From: Methylovulum sp. | Lineage (GTDB): Bacteria; Pseudomonadota; Gammaproteobacteria; Methylococcales; Methylomonadaceae | Length of the DNA: 35,612 bases | NCBI GenBank assembly: GCA_030689765.1 | Contig: JAUYEP010000127.1 | Location: 1-35,612, forward strand | Direction: 5' to 3' | Shown here: in pieces, positions 7,285 through 16,471 of the stretch | Numbering within the stretch: the stretch's first letter is position 1 | Layout: every line of letters starts with the position of its first letter | Notes under the pieces: model-generated | Told to the model about the DNA's origin: nothing | Seen by the model: only the letters and a program-made list of their open reading frames with translations | Databases searched by the model: none | Position numbers and translations under genes: made by a program

Positions 7285-10200
7285 ATGTCCGTTCTAGCTT
7301 TTAATCCTGTTAGGATAATCCCTATGCTACCGAGACTTGGCTCAATCCCTTTGTTTTATTTTATAGCCAGTCAGCTGATTAATTTTCCCATTTTCACAGC
7401 ACCACTTATCGGCGTAGTTGTCCTATATGCCATTGGATTAAGCTACTGGTCAAAACTCTGGTTAATCATACTTCCCACTTTACTTCCCATATTAGACTTC
7501 ACGCCTTGGTCTGGCCGCATACTTGTCACCGAGTTTGACCTTGTTATACTCACCAGCATTGCTGTTTCATTATTATTTAACCGCTTGGATTTTAGCTTTA
7601 TAAAACAGCTAGGGCACGTCAAATGGCTTATTCTATTTCTAACACTTAGCTTTAGCATGAGTACATTCATTGGCTACTCGGTCAAACTCCTCCCGCCTTT
7701 ACCTTTTTATGCTTATCTCGCTGAATATAACAGCATACGTGTCGCCAAAGGTTTTTTTTCAGCACTCTGTTTTTTACCTATTTTAGCCTATGAAAAAAAT
7801 CAAGGCGCACCCACCGCCAAGCTTCTTAGTTTAGGCATTATATCTGGCTTGATCTTAACCATATTATCCATAATATGGGAGCGAACGGTACTTCCTGGTT
7901 TTTTTGACTTCTCCTATACCTACCGCATTTCGGGCATGTTTTCAGGCTTGTTGCTCGGTGGGGAAATGCTGGACGGTTACCTGTTCCTGGCTTTTCCATT
8001 TTTTATTGTTTTATTTTATAGCTTCAACAACCCCTGGTTGCGGTTTTTGGGGCTACTTATTTTTATTGGCGGACTTTACGGCATTCTAGTCACCTTTACG
8101 CGCACCAATTATCTGGCTGTATTTGTCGTGATTGCCATTTTAATGCTAGGAAGCATAAAAACGCCGCAAATAATAACCAAACACAAAATACGCTCATCTA
8201 TTGTTTTTGTCACACTTGCTTTACTCATAACCATCAGTATTTTCAGGGGTGGATATATCGGCCAACGATTCTCAACATTACAAGATAGTTTTGACCAACG
8301 TCTAACACACTGGGAAAACACACTAAATATCAGTAAAGAAGGGATCATTCCCTTTATTTTCGGAAATGGCAAAGGCAGTTATCCAAATCATTATTTTAGC
8401 TATGATATTACAGGCCTTACCATGGCGCGTTTTTGGTTAATGGATGAAAAACTGGCGGATAAACGCACCCACTTCCTTCGCTTTAGCCCCAGCGATAAAC
8501 AAGGCACCTTAAATGTTATCCAACGATTCCCTGCAAACCAAACCGGTAACTATAAAGTAAAAATCACCCTCCGTACCCCCTCTGAAAAACCTCAAAAACT
8601 ACTGGTCGAATTTTGCAACAAAAATATTTTGCGCTTCCAGGATGAATGTCAATGGCTTGGTTTCAGCACACAAAAAAACACAACCAATCAATGGCAAACA
8701 ATCACACATGGTTTGCCATCTGACAATTTCACCAAACAACTCTTTAGCTCCATCACTCCAGTAGATATCAACCTGCTAAACCGCGGACTAAGTGAAACTT
8801 TGGATATCGGTCAGGTAGAAATTTTTGCCCCGGATGGAAAACAACTCATAAAGAACACCACATTCAACAATGGCTTTGACCATTGGTTTTTTTCCAGCGG
8901 CAATCACTTGGCATGGCATGTTAAAAACTTATGGATCTCTGCATTTTTTGAAGGCGGACTCATCGAACTAAGCCTGATTACACTCTTACTAATTTACTTA
9001 ATGAAACATCTTTTCAAACAGGCACTACAAGGCAACCATTACGCGCTTGCCATGCTGGCCGCGATAACCGGCATAATGATTGTCGGTATATTCGGGAGCA
9101 TTTTTGATGATCCCCGTATTAGCTGGTTATTTTATCTAATGGTCTGGCTAGCTATTCTAAAACCAGAAATGCCACCTATCCTACAAGCAAAAAAAACAAC
9201 GCTAGTACGATCATTGATACCTTTTATCGTATTCTTAATGATGGCATCAGGCATTACCGTCTATGTAATTAATAAATTCGGTTATAGTGCCGATGAAGCA
9301 GCTACCCTATTCATAGAAAAAACGGAGGCAAAACTCGGTCTTGCCTATGCCCAAACCTACCAGGCAAAACTGGACTTTCCTAGCCTTTATCAATGGCGGG
9401 GACAGGGGGCGAACCCGCTTTACAATCCAGTCATCAGCCGCTATACCTTAACTGGAAAACCTTTTACCATTTCGGATAGTGCTGAAAAAACAAAATTCAC
9501 CCGCCTCATTCAGGTAAACAACAGCCAACAATTCTTGCAAGCTATTGCCAATGCTGAACCCGGTGACGGCATTGAACTACAATCAGGTATCTATTCAGTT
9601 AGCCACAATATTGGCATCAGCAAAAACGGTACAACCGAAAAACCAATTATTATCTATGCCCGACAATTAGGCGATGTACTCGTCGAACTCGACACCGTAG
9701 AAGGTTTTAAAGTCAATGCCGCCCATTGGACTTTTCAAAACCTGATCATCAAAGGTGATTGCGCAACACATACAGAATGTGAGCATGCTTTCCACATTGT
9801 TGGCAATGCAGATGGCAGTATTTTGCGCAACAATATCATTTACGATTTTAACTCGGCAATAAAAGGCAATGGCCTACCACAACTAGACGGCACCATTATT
9901 TATCCGGATAACGTGTTGATTGAAAAAAACTCATTTACGAATACTTCGCCACGCAATACAGGCTCACCGGTAAATACCATTGATGTCGTAGGAGGTGATA
10001 ACTGGCGTATAAAAGCAAATTTTATTAGCGATTTTATTAAACTACACGGCAATAAAACTTCCCATGCGGCTTATTTAAAAGGTTACGGAAAAAACGGCTT
10101 GTTCGAAGAAAATCTGGTCATTTGTAATAAAAACCTCTACCAACCCGGTCACTCGCAAGTTGGCCTTTCTTTTGGCGGCGGCGGGACAGGCAGCCAGTTT

Positions 10201-11703
10201 TGTTTTGATAAAAAATGCCAATACGAACACGAGCTAGGCATCATGCAAAATAATATCATTATGAACTGTAACGATGTCGGCATTTACATCAACAAAGGCA
10301 AAGACACCCAGATTATCAATAACACCCTATATAATACTGCCGGTATTGATATCCGCTTTCCAGAATCCAATGCCACAGCCAGCAATAATCTGCTCACAAG
10401 ATCAATCAGACAACGAAATCAGGCAAGGCTTATCGGAACCAATAATCGCCAGGGAGTTGACAAACAACAATTTACCCGCTGGTATACCGATCCAGATAAA
10501 GCTGATTTTTCACTGCGGCAAACCACATCCGAACCATTACCTATAGCTAAGAATCAGACCCACAGTGATTATTGCGCCCTGCAATTAAACAACCTAGAAC
10601 GGAAGATAGGCGCGATTGACTCCGATAGCCAAGCATCATGCAACAACCTGTTAAATAATACATTACCCCCGCTCACCATTCAGTTTAATGAAGAAATCCA
10701 TCAACTTGTCAAACAACAGGAAAAATCCTTACAGCGTTATAAAGAAGAGCAAAAGCTTAAAACTTCGGTCACGGTGTGTCATGCAGGCTGTGAATATCAG
10801 GATTTAAGCAAAGCCCTCAGAGCCGTAAAAACGCATGGCACCATCTACCTGGAACCCGGAAAATATGAAACCTGTGGCATCATCAACCGTAGCGTACATA
10901 TTATTGGAAACCGCCAACAAGAAAATGGCGTACATTTAACCCAAACAGCTTGCGACGGCAAAGCGGCATTAATTGTCAATGCCCCCGATGTCACGCTGGA
11001 GGATCTTGAAATCTCCAGGGTGAGCGTTAATGATAAAAATGGAGCCTGCTTAAGGCTTGAAGCCAATGCCCGCAACTTGACCATCAACAGACTCAATTGC
11101 CATGATAATCAAGCTGGTATCATAGCCAATATCAATGAAGGGAAGCTGACGATAAAGCACTCAGTTTTTGAACGTAATGGGTTTAATCACGGTAAAGCCA
11201 GTAATATCAGCATCACTTCCAATGATGCAGTTGAAATCATAAACAGCAAAATTCTATCCACTACAGGCAAAGGACACGCCATACAACTTAATGCCCCGCA
11301 CATGCTAATTGACCATACAGAAATCGCTGGCTTAAACGGACAAAGTTCCCGTGCCATAGACAACACCATTGGCGGCGAATTGATTATCAGCAACAGCTGG
11401 CTTGAACAAGGCCCCAACACCGATAATGATGAACTAATAGGCTTCGCTCTAGGTGAAGAAAAAGCTTTGCTGGATAAGCAAATCGTAATCCTGGAAAACA
11501 ATCACATCATTTTTGACAAAAAGCTTAATATAGCGGCCAGTTTTCTAAACTCAAGAAAACTATTTAACACCACGGATAGCACCGAGACATTCTTAAAAGA
11601 TAATACCATCATCGGCATGGACAGCTATGGCGCAAGCCATATAACCTCAAGCGGTAACAAAATTTTTGCTGACCGGGAAGCTGCCGGGCTACCGCCGTAC
11701 TAA
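7285..11703 (+). CDS. O-antigen ligase/polymerase-like membrane protein fused to parallel beta-helix domains
   Basis: The product is 1472 residues. Residues 1 to about 350 form around ten membrane segments and include TFTRTNYLAVFVV, which corresponds to the Arg-containing motif of Wzy/WaaL enzymes. A soluble insert (about 370-540) with jelly-roll character ends in FDHWFFSSGNHLAWHVKNLW. The following FFEGGLIELSLITLL matches the conserved H...ExGxxG loop and helix of this superfamily. More membrane segments run to about residue 665. Residues from about 743 form a first right-handed beta-helix, opening with the chondroitinase-B-like pattern AEPGDGIELQSGIY and GTTEKPIIIYA. From about 1160, after CHAGCEYQDLSKALRAV, a second beta-helix runs to the end. 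The helices should lie in the periplasm. Beta-helix folds bind or cleave polysaccharide; which applies here is unknown. ATG 7285 lacks a ribosome site, while ATG 7324 has AGGAT (7312-7316) and may be the true start. Confidence 0.85.
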   Translation: MSVLAFNPVRIIPMLPRLGSIPLFYFIASQLINFPIFTAPLIGVVVLYAIGLSYWSKLWLIILPTLLPILDFTPWSGRILVTEFDLVILTSIAVSLLFNRLDFSFIKQLGHVKWLILFLTLSFSMSTFIGYSVKLLPPLPFYAYLAEYNSIRVAKGFFSALCFLPILAYEKNQGAPTAKLLSLGIISGLILTILSIIWERTVLPGFFDFSYTYRISGMFSGLLLGGEMLDGYLFLAFPFFIVLFYSFNNPWLRFLGLLIFIGGLYGILVTFTRTNYLAVFVVIAILMLGSIKTPQIITKHKIRSSIVFVTLALLITISIFRGGYIGQRFSTLQDSFDQRLTHWENTLNISKEGIIPFIFGNGKGSYPNHYFSYDITGLTMARFWLMDEKLADKRTHFLRFSPSDKQGTLNVIQRFPANQTGNYKVKITLRTPSEKPQKLLVEFCNKNILRFQDECQWLGFSTQKNTTNQWQTITHGLPSDNFTKQLFSSITPVDINLLNRGLSETLDIGQVEIFAPDGKQLIKNTTFNNGFDHWFFSSGNHLAWHVKNLWISAFFEGGLIELSLITLLLIYLMKHLFKQALQGNHYALAMLAAITGIMIVGIFGSIFDDPRISWLFYLMVWLAILKPEMPPILQAKKTTLVRSLIPFIVFLMMASGITVYVINKFGYSADEAATLFIEKTEAKLGLAYAQTYQAKLDFPSLYQWRGQGANPLYNPVISRYTLTGKPFTISDSAEKTKFTRLIQVNNSQQFLQAIANAEPGDGIELQSGIYSVSHNIGISKNGTTEKPIIIYARQLGDVLVELDTVEGFKVNAAHWTFQNLIIKGDCATHTECEHAFHIVGNADGSILRNNIIYDFNSAIKGNGLPQLDGTIIYPDNVLIEKNSFTNTSPRNTGSPVNTIDVVGGDNWRIKANFISDFIKLHGNKTSHAAYLKGYGKNGLFEENLVICNKNLYQPGHSQVGLSFGGGGTGSQFCFDKKCQYEHELGIMQNNIIMNCNDVGIYINKGKDTQIINNTLYNTAGIDIRFPESNATASNNLLTRSIRQRNQARLIGTNNRQGVDKQQFTRWYTDPDKADFSLRQTTSEPLPIAKNQTHSDYCALQLNNLERKIGAIDSDSQASCNNLLNNTLPPLTIQFNEEIHQLVKQQEKSLQRYKEEQKLKTSVTVCHAGCEYQDLSKALRAVKTHGTIYLEPGKYETCGIINRSVHIIGNRQQENGVHLTQTACDGKAALIVNAPDVTLEDLEISRVSVNDKNGACLRLEANARNLTINRLNCHDNQAGIIANINEGKLTIKHSVFERNGFNHGKASNISITSNDAVEIINSKILSTTGKGHAIQLNAPHMLIDHTEIAGLNGQSSRAIDNTIGGELIISNSWLEQGPNTDNDELIGFALGEEKALLDKQIVILENNHIIFDKKLNIAASFLNSRKLFNTTDSTETFLKDNTIIGMDSYGASHITSSGNKIFADREAAGLPPY

Positions 11704-11713
11704 ACACAATGAT

Positions 11714-12436
11714 TCACTTCAACCTAACCCAGTAATTCTTCATATAAATCAACAACGCCAAACCAAGATGCTTCAGCCCTCTGGTCTTCATATACAATGG
11801 CTTATTATAAACTCCCTGCAAATCATCCAGCGTCAACATACAACCCAAAAACGCATTAACACTGTCCAACGTAGCTTCAGGCCGTTCAATCAAATCGTCA
11901 AACAGCAACTCACAACAAGGCAACTGATGATCCGCTACAAACTGTCTGATTAACCGATTAATCGCGTCGTTATAATGCTTGCAATAACTAAAAGACTGGA
12001 TATTGCGCCTGAGCAGTTCAGAAATCCAGCGTTGCTGAACAGAGCGGTCAACCACTACAACCAGCACATTCTCTTTATCCAATAGCCGAATCCAGAAAGG
12101 CATGGTAATCCACAACCTAGGGTCTTTCCACAGCCAAGGTTCCGACTGCCCACATTCACTGACAAACTGCTTAAAAGGCAACAAGTCAATGGTATCAAAC
12201 AAGTGCCCAGCCTCAGACACTTTCCCCAGCCTAACAATTGAGCGGTATGCAGTATCATAGCCTAAGTGTTTCAGCAACATATCATTCAAAAAAACCAACT
12301 GGCAGTTCTCGTGAGTATCATAATCGTTTTTCTTGCAAGTCGAATCCCCCGTCCAATAGCCTGCTTTAGAAATCAGATTGGCAACTACTGAACTCCCCGA
12401 AAGACCACTCGTCAAAATGATAATGTTTTTATTCAT
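11714..12436 (-). CDS. Sulfotransferase-like protein
   Basis: The N-terminus MNKNIIILTSGLSGSSVVAN is a P-loop-like phosphosulfate-binding motif following the first beta strand, as in sulfotransferases. PWLWKDPRLWITMPFW and VLVVVVDRSVQQRWISELLR correspond to the region that carries the second, 3'-phosphate-binding motif. It would then transfer sulfate from PAPS to a sugar or lipid. The 240-residue length is at the short end for the family. I chose the ATG at 12436; AGGG lies very close upstream, while the alternative ATG at 12451 lacks a ribosome site. The gene is divergent from the ATP-grasp gene and ends 10 bases from the large ligase gene. A related nucleotide-binding kinase cannot be excluded. 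Confidence 0.6.
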   Translation of the reverse strand: MNKNIIILTSGLSGSSVVANLISKAGYWTGDSTCKKNDYDTHENCQLVFLNDMLLKHLGYDTAYRSIVRLGKVSEAGHLFDTIDLLPFKQFVSECGQSEPWLWKDPRLWITMPFWIRLLDKENVLVVVVDRSVQQRWISELLRRNIQSFSYCKHYNDAINRLIRQFVADHQLPCCELLFDDLIERPEATLDSVNAFLGCMLTLDDLQGVYNKPLYMKTRGLKHLGLALLIYMKNYWVRLK

Positions 12437-12543
12437 ATCCCTAAATCTCATTTATTGAATACAATTGTAATTCAGCTTTACACAATTCCAGCATTAAAGA
12501 ATATAATTGCCAAATCTGGAAAATCTCTCTCATTAACCACCCA

Positions 12544-14274
12544 ATGTCATTACAGCCAGAAAACGACTCAATACTTGTTCTTGACGGTGAAGAATTCTCA
12601 ACGCTGTCTATTGTCCGCTCATTAGGCAGAAAGGGGCTGACGATTACCGTTGCCGCAACTGATGACAAAGCCATCTGCCGCTACTCAAAATATACGCAAC
12701 ACTTCTTTACCTACCCTGACCCGCTTACCGCTACGGAAGGGTTTACCCAAACGATCATCAAAAAATTAACCGAGCAAAATTACACCCTGCTTATCCCTGT
12801 TACTGAACTGACAACACTACCGTTAGCAAAAATACGCCAACAAATCGAACAGCGAACCCTATTGGCCCTGGCCGATAACCAGGCACTGGACATAGTCACA
12901 AACAAAGCCAAAACCTTTGCGCTGGCAGAAAAACATGGCATCCCCATACCCAAAAGCTATCACATTGATGATCTGCAAGCCCTTGAAAACTGCATAACCG
13001 AGATCAACTATCCGGTAGTGATCAAACCCTCACGCTCCATAGCCGACCAGAAAAACGACATACGCGCCAAACTTAAAGTTGACTATGCTTTTAACGCAGA
13101 AGAATTACAGCAAAAAACACACAACCTACTTAAATACACGGAAATAATCTTACAAGAATACTTTGCCGGCACTGGCACTGGCATAGAGCTGATCGCCGAT
13201 CGTGGCACCATCATTCATGCCTTTCAACACCAGCGTTTGCATGAATTACCCTTAACCGGCGGTGGCAGTTGCCTACGCCAAAGCGTTGCCGTTCATCCGC
13301 AGCTATTAAACTATGCACAAGCCCTGATCAAAGCGCTCAACTGGCATGGCGTCGCCATGGTTGAATTTAAGCACAATGCAGAAAACAATCAAAGCTGCCT
13401 AATGGAAATTAACGGCCGCTTTTGGGGATCGTTGCCGCTCGCCGTCGCTGCCGGTTCTGATTTTCCTTGGTTTCTATATCAGATGCTAATCCATCAACAG
13501 TATCCGCAACAATTTAATTCAGAACCAGGCCATATTTCCAGAAAAATCAAAGAAGACTTGTATTGGTACATTCAGGTCATATTCCGTCGTGATAACAGCC
13601 CATTAATTAAATGGCCTACAACCACCCAGTTAATAAAAGATTTCTGCTCAATTTTTAACTACCGGCATCATTTTGACGCTTTTTATTATAAGGATCTAAA
13701 ACCAGGATTTATCGAGCTTGGGCGTACTGGCTTGTGGCTATATTATTTTATTAGTGGCTATATCCGAAAACGTTGGCTGAAAAAAAAACACTTGAAAATT
13801 AAGCAAACCCAAGCCATCGCACAACCACTCAAACTTGCGAAGAACATCCGGTTTCTTTGCTACGGCAATATAAATCGAAGCGCAGTAGCAGAATGCCTTT
13901 ACCATCAGCGAGACAACAAACGGTTTAGCGTCCAATCAGCTGGTTTTCATCCCAAAAACCAACGCCCAGCCGACCCCAATATGGTTAAAATCGCCCAAGA
14001 ATATCACTGCGATATGAGCAACTGGTCATCCCTCTCGCTCACGGAAAACATGCTTAACACAGCAGACTTAATTTTTGTGATGGAAATTGAACATATTGAA
14101 AAACTGACTCAACAGTATCCTAAACAGTCACGCAAAACCTATTTACTCAGTGCGCTTGATGCTGATGAAAAATCACCGCTTGAAATCAGTGACCCATACG
14201 GTAAAACATTGGACGAATACCGCCGCTGTTTTAACCAAATCAAAAACTTCATCAGTCAATTAAATAAACTTTAA
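12544..14274 (+). CDS. ATP-grasp ligase fused to low-molecular-weight phosphatase
   Basis: Two enzymes are joined in 576 residues. Residues 1 to about 330 are an ATP-grasp ligase of the carbamoyl-phosphate-synthase-like type: an N-terminal Rossmann part (ILVLDGEEFSTLSIVRSLGR), YPVVIKPSRS in the ATP-binding region, and the metal-binding LMEINGRFWGSLPLAVAAGS with Glu288 and Asn290. A linker with a hydrophobic patch (about 395-410, GLWLYYFISGYI) follows. From about 432 to the end lies a low-molecular-weight protein tyrosine phosphatase: FLCYGNINRSAVAEC gives the C-x5-R-S loop with Cys439 and Arg445, and ISDPYGKTLDEY carries the general acid Asp550. The second Cys of the usual CxGNxCRS loop is Asn here. 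Five bases separate it from the deacetylase gene. The ATP-grasp substrate is unknown; the phosphatase could reset a tyrosine-kinase-controlled export machine (inference). Confidence 0.85.
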   Translation: MSLQPENDSILVLDGEEFSTLSIVRSLGRKGLTITVAATDDKAICRYSKYTQHFFTYPDPLTATEGFTQTIIKKLTEQNYTLLIPVTELTTLPLAKIRQQIEQRTLLALADNQALDIVTNKAKTFALAEKHGIPIPKSYHIDDLQALENCITEINYPVVIKPSRSIADQKNDIRAKLKVDYAFNAEELQQKTHNLLKYTEIILQEYFAGTGTGIELIADRGTIIHAFQHQRLHELPLTGGGSCLRQSVAVHPQLLNYAQALIKALNWHGVAMVEFKHNAENNQSCLMEINGRFWGSLPLAVAAGSDFPWFLYQMLIHQQYPQQFNSEPGHISRKIKEDLYWYIQVIFRRDNSPLIKWPTTTQLIKDFCSIFNYRHHFDAFYYKDLKPGFIELGRTGLWLYYFISGYIRKRWLKKKHLKIKQTQAIAQPLKLAKNIRFLCYGNINRSAVAECLYHQRDNKRFSVQSAGFHPKNQRPADPNMVKIAQEYHCDMSNWSSLSLTENMLNTADLIFVMEIEHIEKLTQQYPKQSRKTYLLSALDADEKSPLEISDPYGKTLDEYRRCFNQIKNFISQLNKL

Positions 14275-14279
14275 CCAAC

Positions 14280-15275
14280 ATGCTTAACCCACCCAAAAAC
14301 ACAATTGACTTATCGGGGCTAAAGCAGCCGATTTTATGCGTGGTTATAGATACCGAAGAAGAATTTAACTGGAAAGCGCCATTGCGCCGTGATGCCATCA
14401 GCGTTAAAAATATCGCCCATCAGGAAAAAGCCCAAAGAATTTTTGCCAGATACAGCATCAAACCAACCTATGTCATTGACTATCCTGTAGCCAACCAAGC
14501 CGATGGTATCCAACCGCTCAAGGCATTTTATGACGATAAGCTGTGTGACATTGGCGCCCATTTACACCCGTGGGTAACCCCGCCGTTCACTGAAATAGTC
14601 AATAACCGCAATTCGTTTCCCGGCAACCTAAGTTATGAACAGGAATATGAAAAGCTAAAAATACTCACCCAAACCATAGCGGACAATTTTGGTTTTAGCC
14701 CAACTATCTATAAAGCGGGGCGCTATGGCGTTGGCCCTAATACAACCGACATATTGACAAAGCTGGGTTATGCCATTGATTGCAGCGTAGTCCCCCATAC
14801 CAATTTCAACGCCATCGAAGGGCCTGATTTTTCAATGCTGCCTTTAACACCTTATTGGTTTGCTCAGGACAGCTTATTTGAAGTACCGCTTAGTTTTAAT
14901 TATGTCGGCTTTTTATCAAAATCAGGTAATCGTTTACAATCCATCATTACCCAGCAGCCGTTAGTTAAACTTAGAATACCGGCAATTTTCTCTAGGCTAG
15001 GCCTGTTTGAACGCATTAGATTGTCACCCGAAGGGCACTCTTTTGACGAACTTAAACGCTTAACTTTAAGCATGCTTAAACAAGGGCATAAAGTTTTTTG
15101 TTTGACGTATCATAGCTCCACATTAATGCTGGGCGGTTCGCCGTATGTAAAGAATGAAATTGAGCTTGAAGCATTTTTAAAAACGATAGAGCAGTATTGT
15201 AATTTTTTTGCTTCTGAAATAAGCGGAACTAGTGTTGGCCTAAAGCAACTAAAAGATAACTTTAGAAATGGATAA
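14280..15275 (+). CDS. WalW-like polysaccharide deacetylase
   Basis: The 331-residue protein has a NodB-type deacetylase fold. The first metal/catalytic Asp motif is VVIDTEEEFNW (about residues 22-32), and the His motif is DIGAHLHPWVTPPF (about 90-103). A later block, YKAGRYGVGPNTTDILTKLG, fits the substrate-groove Arg motif, and VFCLTYHSSTLMLGGSPYV is near the end. It resembles WalW and other deacetylase-like proteins found in LPS and exopolysaccharide clusters. It would remove N-acetyl groups from sugars of the polymer or its lipid-linked precursor. There is no signal peptide, so a cytoplasmic site is likely. It follows the ATP-grasp/phosphatase gene by five bases and is probably co-transcribed. 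Confidence 0.8.
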   Translation: MLNPPKNTIDLSGLKQPILCVVIDTEEEFNWKAPLRRDAISVKNIAHQEKAQRIFARYSIKPTYVIDYPVANQADGIQPLKAFYDDKLCDIGAHLHPWVTPPFTEIVNNRNSFPGNLSYEQEYEKLKILTQTIADNFGFSPTIYKAGRYGVGPNTTDILTKLGYAIDCSVVPHTNFNAIEGPDFSMLPLTPYWFAQDSLFEVPLSFNYVGFLSKSGNRLQSIITQQPLVKLRIPAIFSRLGLFERIRLSPEGHSFDELKRLTLSMLKQGHKVFCLTYHSSTLMLGGSPYVKNEIELEAFLKTIEQYCNFFASEISGTSVGLKQLKDNFRNG

Positions 15276-15433
15276 AACAATGCGGCATTGGTACCTAAAT
15301 CAGTCATACAACATAATAAAAATATTTTCATTATGAATTGCCTAATATACTAGGGAAACGGCGATTTTTCGCACTAAAAATACACATAGGCTATTGATTG
15401 ATAATCGCCTTCATTATTCAGGAGTACCAGATA

Positions 15434-16453
15434 ATGCCCAACGAGACAGATGAAGTTTTTTTTTCGATCATTATCCCAACCCGAAACCGACCCGAATTAT
15501 TTTTGCTGGCGCTTAAATCAGTTTATGAACAAACGTTTGCCCAAAAAGAAATTATTATTATAAATGACGGCTCAATTAGTCCATTTTTGGAACAATATAA
15601 ATTACTGGAAAGGCATTATCCAGACATTCAGTTTCATTATCTTGTACATCGCCCTAATGGGCATGGCCAAAGTTATTCCATGAATTATGGCGCTGATCTA
15701 GCTAAAGGGAAGTACCTCTGTTTTCTCGACGATGATGACTACTGGACTGATAATCAATACTTGCAAAAAGCCCACAGCCATATTTCGACATACCACAAAA
15801 CAGTTGATCTGTTTTACAGCAACCAAAAAGCTTATTTCTCAAATGGTGAGCCACAAAATGCCAATGTATGGATTGAAGACTTAATACCTAAAGCAAAAGT
15901 ACAAGCTCGGGCATATAAAGAAACTTTTATCGTCGATACTCATTTTCTATTAAGTAGCGGTGGGTTTGCCCACCTTAATTGCAGTATTTTCAATAATGCT
16001 CTATATCATGCTATCGGCGGCATGGATGAGGGCATTCGTTATGAATGTGACCGGGATATCTATATCAGGGCAATAGATACTGCGGATAATATACTCTACA
16101 ATCCTGACTTTATTTCCAAACACCATATCCCAGACAAAAAAAAAGCGGACAACATGTCCACCATGATCTCAATTTATGAGAAAAAACTTTTTCAATTGCG
16201 GGTATATGATAAGGGTATATTACTGTCTAAAAATCCGGAAATAACAGCTTACTGTAAAATAGCAAAAGGCTATGAGCTTAAACATATAACAGAGGCTCTT
16301 TACAAAGCCAAGAGGAAAAATGAAGCCTTTTACTATGCCAAAGAAGCTTTAGGCGTATTGCCCACAATTAAATGGCTGTCTTTTACTCTGTCTATCTTAT
16401 ATTCAAAAATATTCTGTATTGACATAGCAAAAAATTTTATATCAAGATCTTGA
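15434..16453 (+). CDS. Family 2 glycosyltransferase (tandem copy 1)
   Basis: This is a GT-A fold family 2 enzyme of 339 residues. It opens with FFSIIIPTRNRPELFLLALKS and has a nucleotide-sugar and metal site at YLCFLDDDDYW (about residues 93-103). GGMDEGIRYECDRDIYIRAID provides the acceptor-side ED-like motif. The start at ATG 15434 is supported by AGGAG at 15420-15424; the longer frame starts with TTG. It is closely similar throughout to the next gene, including the rare VHRPNGHG/YRPNGHG block, so the pair arose by tandem duplication. The sugar donor and acceptor cannot be read from sequence. A 158-base gap precedes it, so it may have its own promoter. Confidence 0.85.
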   Translation: MPNETDEVFFSIIIPTRNRPELFLLALKSVYEQTFAQKEIIIINDGSISPFLEQYKLLERHYPDIQFHYLVHRPNGHGQSYSMNYGADLAKGKYLCFLDDDDYWTDNQYLQKAHSHISTYHKTVDLFYSNQKAYFSNGEPQNANVWIEDLIPKAKVQARAYKETFIVDTHFLLSSGGFAHLNCSIFNNALYHAIGGMDEGIRYECDRDIYIRAIDTADNILYNPDFISKHHIPDKKKADNMSTMISIYEKKLFQLRVYDKGILLSKNPEITAYCKIAKGYELKHITEALYKAKRKNEAFYYAKEALGVLPTIKWLSFTLSILYSKIFCIDIAKNFISRS

Positions 16454-16471
16454 TTTATAATTGTACTGCTG

